From assembly GCA_964414205.1 (NCBI GenBank), contig CAYPVP010000001.1:1-64000 (forward strand): a DNA stretch of 64,000 nt, written 5' to 3'. The DNA is from STD2-102 sp964414205. Lineage in GTDB: Bacteria; Bacillota; Clostridia; Christensenellales; CAG-917. A program made the position numbers and the translations under genes. Of this stretch, positions 58,393 through 64,000 are shown in pieces (position 1 is the stretch's first letter; every line of letters starts with the position of its first letter). The notes under the pieces are model-generated. The model was not told where the DNA came from, ran no database searches, and worked only from the letters and a program-made list of their open reading frames with translations.

Positions 58393-61089
58393 TTATTTTT
58401 TCTTTCCACAGCAGTTTTTATATTTCAAGCCACTTCCACATGGACATGGGTCATTTCTTCCAACAATTTTTGTGACTGCAACTTCTTTTGCCTTGTTTGC
58501 TGCTTGTTGCACTTCCATTGTTTCTTTTCCGTCTTCATTTTTTTGAACCATGATTTTCATTGCGAGTGCAGCAGTTTCTTTGTGAATGTTTTCCACCATT
58601 TCTTCAAACATTTGCCAGCCTTCTTCACGATAGGCAATGACTGGGTCACGTTGTCCATAGCCACGAAGACCAATTCCACCACGAAGTGCATCCATTGCAT
58701 CTATGTGGTCCATCCATTTTGAATCAACTGTTTTGAGCAACAAATATCTTTCAACTTCTGAAAAATCAAGTCCTTGCTCTTTGCAATCAGCAATTTTCTT
58801 TTCATAGCAAGCAATGGCTGTTTCCATCACTTTTTCTTTCAAAACATAAACATCAAAGCATGAGCAAAGTTCCGAATTCATCAAATTTGTGTCACGAGGC
58901 AAAACACGTTGTTCCAATGCTTGATTAAACTTTTCATAGTCCCATGTTTCATAGTCAACTGCATAATCAGCATGTGCTGTGATGATTTCTTCAACAAGTT
59001 CTCCACACATTTCAATGATTTGGTCATGAATGTCAAGACCGTCCAAAACCTTCTTTCTTTCTTTATAGATGATTTCTCTTTGAGCATTCATGACATCGTC
59101 AAAAGACAAAACTTGTTTTCTGATTGAATAGTTTCTGCCTTCAACTGCTCGTTGAGCACGTTCAATTTGTTTTGTAATGAGTGGATTTGCAATGACATCA
59201 TCATCTTCAAAACCAAAACGGCTTGTCAAAGATTTGATTTTTTCACCACCAAAAATTCGAGCGACATCATCGTCCAAAGAGATGTAAAAAACAGTGCTAC
59301 CCTTGTCACCTTGACGACCAGCACGACCACGCAACTGATTGTCAATTCGTCTTGATTCGTGTCTTTCAGTTCCTATTATGTGCAGTCCACCTGCTTCAAT
59401 AACTTTTTCTTTTTCATCATCACACACTTTTTTGAATTCATCATACAAGCGTTGATATTCTTTTTTTGCTTTGACAAAGTCTTCATCATTTGATTCAACC
59501 AAAGATGTTGTTTGTGCAATAATTTCAGGAGTAAAGCCATCTTTTTCCATCTTTTGTTTTGCCAAAAATTCTGGGTTTCCACCAAGCACAATGTCAGTTC
59601 CACGACCAGCCATGTTGGTTGCGATTGTGACAGTTCCAAATCTTCCAGCCTGAGCAATGATTTCTGCTTCTTGTTTGTGGAATTTAGCGTTCAAAACATT
59701 GTGTCTAATTCTTTTTCTGAGCAAGATTTTTGAAAGTTCTTCTGACTTGTCAACACTGACAGTACCAACCAAAACAGGTTGTCCTTTTGCGTTTCTTTCA
59801 ATGATGTCATTTACAACAGCATTCAATTTTCCATTTATAGTTGTATAAATTTGGTCTTGTTCATCAATTCTTTGAGGTGTTTTGTTTGAAGGAATTGTGA
59901 CAACGTCCAAATTGTAAATTCCACGAAATTCATCTTCTTCGGTTTTTGCAGTTCCTGTCATACCACTGATTTTTTCATACATTCTGAAAAAGTTTTGAAA
60001 AGTGATTGTTGCAAGAGTTTTGTTTTCACAGTTGATTCTCACACCTTCTTTGGCTTCAATGGCTTGGTGCAATCCTTCCGAATAGCGACGACCAATCATA
60101 ACACGACCTGTAAATTCATCAACAATGAGAACTTCGCCATCACTGACAATATAATCTCTGTCTTTCTTCATCATGAAATTTGCACGAAGTGCTTGTTGAA
60201 TGTGATGATATAGCACTGAGTTGTCCATATCAGTCATGTTTTTGATGTTGAAATATTTTTCTGCTTTTTGCAAGCCACCAATTGTTTCTTTTCCGTCTTC
60301 TGTGCTTTCGCTTTCAGTCAAAACAATGGTTTTTTCTTTTTCGGCAATTTCAAAGTCTTCGCCTTCATGCAAAGTTTTTGCAAATGCGTTTGCCTTTTTA
60401 TAGAGTTCGCTTGATTTGTCACCTCTTCCAGAAATGATGAGAGGAGTTCTTGCTTCATCAATCAAAATTGAGTCAACCTCGTCAATGATTGCAAAATGCA
60501 AATCTCTCAAAACACAACTTTCTTTTGAAGTGACCATGTTGTCACGCAAAAAATCAAAACCTAGTTCATTGTTGGTGCAATAGGTTATGTCTGCTTTGTA
60601 AGCCAAGATTTTTTCTTGTGGTGGCATTTGTGGAACAATGATTCCAACTGTTAAACCAAGAAATTCATAGACCTTTCCCATCCAAAGAGCATCACGCTTT
60701 GCCAAATAGTCGTTGACAGTGACAATGTGAACACCTTTGCCGTCAAGAGCATTGAGATAGGCTGGCAAAGTTGCAACCAATGTTTTTCCTTCACCAGTTC
60801 CCATTTCAGCAATTCTTCCTTGGTGCAAAACAATGCCACCAATGATTTGAACAGGATAGTGACGCATGTTTAAAACACGAGTTGATGCTTCACGAACAAC
60901 TGCAAAAGCATCAGGCAACAAATTGTCTAGTTTTTCACCATCTGCCAGTTTTTGTTTGAATTCAGAAGTCATAGCCTTCAATTCATCATTTGACATAGCA
61001 GAATACTTTTCTTCAAGAGCGATGACTTTGTCAGCAGTCTTTCTGAGTTTTTTAATTTGTCTTTCGTTCTCATTCAAAAACAATTTCAT
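58393..61089 (-). CDS. secA: Preprotein translocase ATPase SecA
   Basis: 898 residues. Walker A GTGEGKTLVA, DEVDSILIDEARTPLI, GRGTDIVLGG, and the C-terminal zinc site DPCPCGSGLKYKNCC that binds SecB or ribosomes. ATG 61089 behind GGGGTGA. First gene of the secA-prfB-tsaD unit, a clostridia-like neighbourhood. Confidence 0.99.
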   Translation of the reverse strand: MKLFLNENERQIKKLRKTADKVIALEEKYSAMSNDELKAMTSEFKQKLADGEKLDNLLPDAFAVVREASTRVLNMRHYPVQIIGGIVLHQGRIAEMGTGEGKTLVATLPAYLNALDGKGVHIVTVNDYLAKRDALWMGKVYEFLGLTVGIIVPQMPPQEKILAYKADITYCTNNELGFDFLRDNMVTSKESCVLRDLHFAIIDEVDSILIDEARTPLIISGRGDKSSELYKKANAFAKTLHEGEDFEIAEKEKTIVLTESESTEDGKETIGGLQKAEKYFNIKNMTDMDNSVLYHHIQQALRANFMMKKDRDYIVSDGEVLIVDEFTGRVMIGRRYSEGLHQAIEAKEGVRINCENKTLATITFQNFFRMYEKISGMTGTAKTEEDEFRGIYNLDVVTIPSNKTPQRIDEQDQIYTTINGKLNAVVNDIIERNAKGQPVLVGTVSVDKSEELSKILLRKRIRHNVLNAKFHKQEAEIIAQAGRFGTVTIATNMAGRGTDIVLGGNPEFLAKQKMEKDGFTPEIIAQTTSLVESNDEDFVKAKKEYQRLYDEFKKVCDDEKEKVIEAGGLHIIGTERHESRRIDNQLRGRAGRQGDKGSTVFYISLDDDVARIFGGEKIKSLTSRFGFEDDDVIANPLITKQIERAQRAVEGRNYSIRKQVLSFDDVMNAQREIIYKERKKVLDGLDIHDQIIEMCGELVEEIITAHADYAVDYETWDYEKFNQALEQRVLPRDTNLMNSELCSCFDVYVLKEKVMETAIACYEKKIADCKEQGLDFSEVERYLLLKTVDSKWMDHIDAMDALRGGIGLRGYGQRDPVIAYREEGWQMFEEMVENIHKETAALAMKIMVQKNEDGKETMEVQQAANKAKEVAVTKIVGRNDPCPCGSGLKYKNCCGKKK

Positions 61090-61123
61090 TATTCACCCCG
61101 AAAACTCGGACTTTTTTGTCCAA

Positions 61124-61132
61124 ATTTTAGCA
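61124..61132 (-). promoter_or_regulatory. Extended -10 promoter of secA
   Basis: Minus strand TGCTAAAAT, an extended -10 box, 35 bp before the start codon; no good -35 box. A small hairpin GGAC/GTCC follows in the leader. Confidence 0.45.
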
Positions 61133-61165
61133 ATATATAATTTTACAATATTTTTATCAATTTTT

Positions 61166-61227
61166 CAACCATTACAACGCAATTCGTTGTTTTGTGCAAC
61201 CATTACAATGCAATTTTTTGTTTTGTG
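61166..61227. repeat. 31-bp tandem duplication at the comFC stop codon
   Basis: Copies 61166-61196 and 61197-61227 differ at only a few bases. The right copy holds the last codons and stop of comFC; the left copy repeats them (CTKQ-R/K-IAL and stop) downstream. Confidence 0.85.
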
Positions 61228-62075
61228 CAAGCACAAGTCAAAACATAAATTTTTTTTGGTTTTGTTTTGGCAAGCATTTTTGAACATTCATTTGCTGTTG
61301 CTCCCGTTGTCAAAACATCATCAACCAGCAAAACATTTTTTCCTTTTCCAAACCCATCATACACTCGAAAAGCATCTTCCAAGTTTTTTGCTCTCTCTTT
61401 TGCCGAAAGTTTTTTCTGTGATTGAGTTTCTCGAACTTTTTGAATTGCTTCTTCAACAGGCAAATTCAATCTTTTTGCCAGCGCATATGCAAGCAATTTT
61501 GATTGATTGAATCCACGAACCTTTTCTTCCTTTTTTGTCATTGGAACAAAAGTGACAACATCTGCATCAAATTTTTCTTCAATATATGTGTCTGCCATCA
61601 TTTTTGAAAGCAAATCAATCAAATATTTTTTCTTTCCAACTTTCAACTCGTAGACTATCTTTTTTGCAAGCCCTTCATAGACAAGTGGCGAGCGTGCTTT
61701 GTCAAAAACCATCAAAGTGTTTTGACAACGCAAACAATAGTCACTTTCATCTTCAATTTGCGTTCCACACTTCAAGCAAATTTTTTTGTTGTTAAATGGC
61801 ATGCTGGCAACACATTCAGAACACAAATTCAATCTAGTTTCCCAAATCAGTTCGTTGTGACAAACATCACAAGTCACATTTGGTGGAAACAATGCCATTT
61901 CAAATTGATGAAAAAATTTTATCATTTTGTTTTTAATCTTGCATCCAATTCCAATTTTATCCTTTTTGCAACAAGATTTTCCAATTTCTGATTTTTTCAA
62001 TTTGTCATCATCGCCAACACTTTCTACAAAATTTTCCACATTTTCATTTCTAGGTTTTTTATCTTTGTTTTTCAT
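61203..62075 (-). CDS. comFC: ComFC-like phosphoribosyltransferase-fold protein
   Basis: 290 residues. Two zinc-finger pairs (CDVCHNE, CSEC, CLKCG, CLRC) followed by a PRTase domain with VLLVDDVLTTGAT. The family takes part in uptake of transforming DNA and in repair of single strands. A 50-residue charged N-terminus precedes the conserved part, and its start (ATG 62075) has a weak site, so the true start may be further in. 9 bp after recD2, a common clostridial pair. Confidence 0.9.
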   Translation of the reverse strand: MKNKDKKPRNENVENFVESVGDDDKLKKSEIGKSCCKKDKIGIGCKIKNKMIKFFHQFEMALFPPNVTCDVCHNELIWETRLNLCSECVASMPFNNKKICLKCGTQIEDESDYCLRCQNTLMVFDKARSPLVYEGLAKKIVYELKVGKKKYLIDLLSKMMADTYIEEKFDADVVTFVPMTKKEEKVRGFNQSKLLAYALAKRLNLPVEEAIQKVRETQSQKKLSAKERAKNLEDAFRVYDGFGKGKNVLLVDDVLTTGATANECSKMLAKTKPKKIYVLTCACTKQKIAL

Positions 62076-62084
62076 TTTTTTGTG

Positions 62085-64000
62085 TCAGTCAAAAAGTTCC
62101 TCTTTGTTTGCTTCTTCAACTATGAGTTTTTTCAACAAACTGTTTCTTTTTGATGTTTGGTTGTTTGAAACCATAATTCTCAAAGTCTTTTTTGAGCCTA
62201 CAATGACAACCATTTTTTTTGCACGAGTGACTGCTGTATAAAGCAAGTTTCTTGTCAGCAACAAATAGTTTGCATCAAGCGAAACCACAACTGCATCAAA
62301 TTCACTTCCTTGCGACTTGTGAATTGTGACAGCATAGGCAAGAGTCAACTGCTCTGCATCAGAACTTGAATATTTTGCAACTCTGTCATCTTCAAAACGA
62401 ACAATCAACTGTCTTTTTGAAACATCAATCGTTTCCAAAAAGCCAATGTCACCATTGAAAACTCCAACACCTCTTTCATTTTTGCCAAAATCAAGCAAAG
62501 TCCAATCAAGTTTGTAGTTGTTGACAGTTTGCATGACTTTGTCGCCTTCACGAAACGTTGTTTCGCCAACAGTAATTTGTTTTTTCAGTGGATTGTATGG
62601 GTTCAAAGTTTTTTGCATTTCTTTGTTCAAATTTATGACCCCAGCAATTCCTCGTTTCATTGGTGACAAAACTTGAATTTTTGATGGTTGCAAATCCAAA
62701 AACTTTGGCAAGCGTTTGACACACAAATCAAGCACAGTGTTTTTGATTTCATCTCCACCTTCTCTTTCTTCAAAGAAAAAGTCTTTTGACTTGTTTGACA
62801 AATCAGGAATTACGCCATGATTTATGTCATGAGCAGCCACAACAATTTGGCTATCTTCTGTTTGTCGATAAATTTGAGTCAAATTGCTGACAGAAAATTG
62901 TTGTGATTCAATCAAATCTGACAAAATGTTTCCAGCACCAACCGATGGAAGTTGGTCTTTGTCACCAACAAGCACAAGTCTTGTGCCACGATTGATTGCT
63001 TTCAACAAACTGTAAAAAACAAACTCATCAACCATGCTGACTTCATCAACAATGATGACGTCAAGTGGCAACTTGTTGCTTTCGCCATAGGCAAAAGAAG
63101 TTTTGTCTTGACTCCAATCAAGTTCCAGCAAGCGATGAATTGTTTTTGCATCGCCTCCCGTTGCTTCGCTCATTCTTTTTGATGCTCGACCTGTCGGAGC
63201 AGTCAAAGCAACTTTCATGTCCAAATTTCTAAATGCGTGCAAAATGCACTTTATAATTGTTGTCTTTCCAGTTCCAGGTCCACCTGTGACAATGGCAACC
63301 CCATTGCGAATTGCATTTTCAACTGCCATTCTTTGCGAATCATGCAAAGACAAATTCATTTCTCTTTCAAAATTTTCAATTTCTTTTTCTGCATCAGCAA
63401 CAATGTCAACATTTGCTGACGAAGAAAGTTCCAAAAGTCTTTTTGCAATTCCTTTTTCCACAACAAAATTTCGTGTGAGCATAATTGCAATGCAGTCTTC
63501 TGCTTCAACTCTTTTCACCATGCCAAGCAAAACCAAATCTTCAACATTATCTCTGATTCTTTGGCAAGGATTTTCATCATCAAGTGCCAACAGTTTTTCA
63601 GTTTCTCCAACCAAGTCTTCTTCTCGGATAAAAGTGTTTCCAAGTCTGTCGGAGGTTTCTTTTAGCAAATAGATGATTCCTGCCGTAATTCTTTTGTCGC
63701 TGTTTTTTGAAATGCCCACTTTGTCAGCAATTTTGTCTGCTGTCAAAAAGCCAATTCCGTCAACAACTTCAATCAAAGAATAAGGATTTTTTGAAACTGT
63801 GCTGATTGTGCTGTCGCCAAGTGCTTTATAAATTTTCAATGACATTTTGATTGTGATTGAAAGCGATTGCAAAAACATGACTGCTTCTTGAATGTTCAAA
63901 ATTTTCATATATTGACTTCCAAATTCAGTTGCTTTTTGCAAAGATATCCCTTTGACTTTTTTCAGTTCAAATGGATATTTCATTTTTTCAAGCGACTCTA
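62085..64000 (-). CDS. recD2: RecD2-type helicase, 5' end outside the window
   Basis: At least 638 residues; the frame is open to the right edge. Helix-hairpin-helix region at the start, then an SF1B motor: Walker A TGGPGTGKTT, DEVSMVD, GDKDQLPSVGAG, and late motifs TIHKSQGSEFD and YTAVTRAKK. It lacks any RecB or RecC partner nearby, as for RecD2, which unwinds DNA 5' to 3' in repair. The missing part would be an N-terminal OB-like domain of about 90-120 residues. Confidence 0.95.
   Translation of the reverse strand, partial: ESLEKMKYPFELKKVKGISLQKATEFGSQYMKILNIQEAVMFLQSLSITIKMSLKIYKALGDSTISTVSKNPYSLIEVVDGIGFLTADKIADKVGISKNSDKRITAGIIYLLKETSDRLGNTFIREEDLVGETEKLLALDDENPCQRIRDNVEDLVLLGMVKRVEAEDCIAIMLTRNFVVEKGIAKRLLELSSSANVDIVADAEKEIENFEREMNLSLHDSQRMAVENAIRNGVAIVTGGPGTGKTTIIKCILHAFRNLDMKVALTAPTGRASKRMSEATGGDAKTIHRLLELDWSQDKTSFAYGESNKLPLDVIIVDEVSMVDEFVFYSLLKAINRGTRLVLVGDKDQLPSVGAGNILSDLIESQQFSVSNLTQIYRQTEDSQIVVAAHDINHGVIPDLSNKSKDFFFEEREGGDEIKNTVLDLCVKRLPKFLDLQPSKIQVLSPMKRGIAGVINLNKEMQKTLNPYNPLKKQITVGETTFREGDKVMQTVNNYKLDWTLLDFGKNERGVGVFNGDIGFLETIDVSKRQLIVRFEDDRVAKYSSSDAEQLTLAYAVTIHKSQGSEFDAVVVSLDANYLLLTRNLLYTAVTRAKKMVVIVGSKKTLRIMVSNNQTSKRNSLLKKLIVEEANKEELFD

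Overview
The window comes from a low-GC, Gram-positive-type anaerobe, most like a clostridial lineage. Supporting signs: the zinc forms of S14 and L33, a KOW-domain gene between map and infA, rpsD between rpsK and rpoA, an anaerobic sulfatase with its radical-SAM maturase, a rubrerythrin, ECF transport, several lipoproteins, and G+G-rich Shine-Dalgarno sites. TGA is used as a normal stop and prfB has the RF2 tripeptide, so the genetic code is standard. The 100-base run of N shows this is a draft or metagenome scaffold.

Layout. 1-823: the 5' end of a 16S rRNA gene (minus) with its promoter. 824-7190 (minus): a large surface beta-helix protein, mnmA, a cysteine synthase and a GDPD-type phosphodiesterase. 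7470-9643 (plus): an OmpR-type two-component pair. 10175-13263 (minus): a five-helix membrane sulfatase and its maturase. 13376-13562: tRNA-Arg(CCG) followed by a copy of its own 3' end. 13647-22781 (minus): the most interesting region, an ECF-type transporter (S, A, A and T subunits) interleaved with three lipoproteins or membrane proteins that look like cofactor-less sulfite-oxidase-fold modules, a two-domain phosphoesterase lipoprotein carrying a similar module, a MobB-like P-loop protein with a cysteine cluster, a Bud32-like small kinase, and an FMN-binding lipoprotein. The first transcript of this set starts at a strong promoter and runs through a three-way-junction leader ending in an intrinsic terminator, i.e. 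a riboswitch-like element I cannot assign to a known class. 22873-30144: rubrerythrin, an alpha/beta hydrolase, gapA, an M29 aminopeptidase, class II aldolase, a small-multidrug-export family protein and ttcA.

30867-55832 is an almost unbroken minus-strand ribosomal supercluster: rpl7Ae-like, rpsL, rpsG, fusA, tuf, rpmG, secE, nusG, rplK, rplA, rplJ, rplL, then rpsJ through rplO and secY, then adk through rplQ. rpoB and rpoC are absent from their usual place. tsaD, prfB, secA, comFC and recD2 (cut by the window end) complete the right side.

Intergenic DNA is unusual: most long gaps hold degenerate tandem repeats, each with its own unit, placed just outside terminators. The most extreme is an adenine-free hexamer array that also contains the assembly gap. 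Many promoters are close to the sigma-70 consensus (TTGACA, 17 nt, TATAAT), so transcription units can be drawn with fair confidence.
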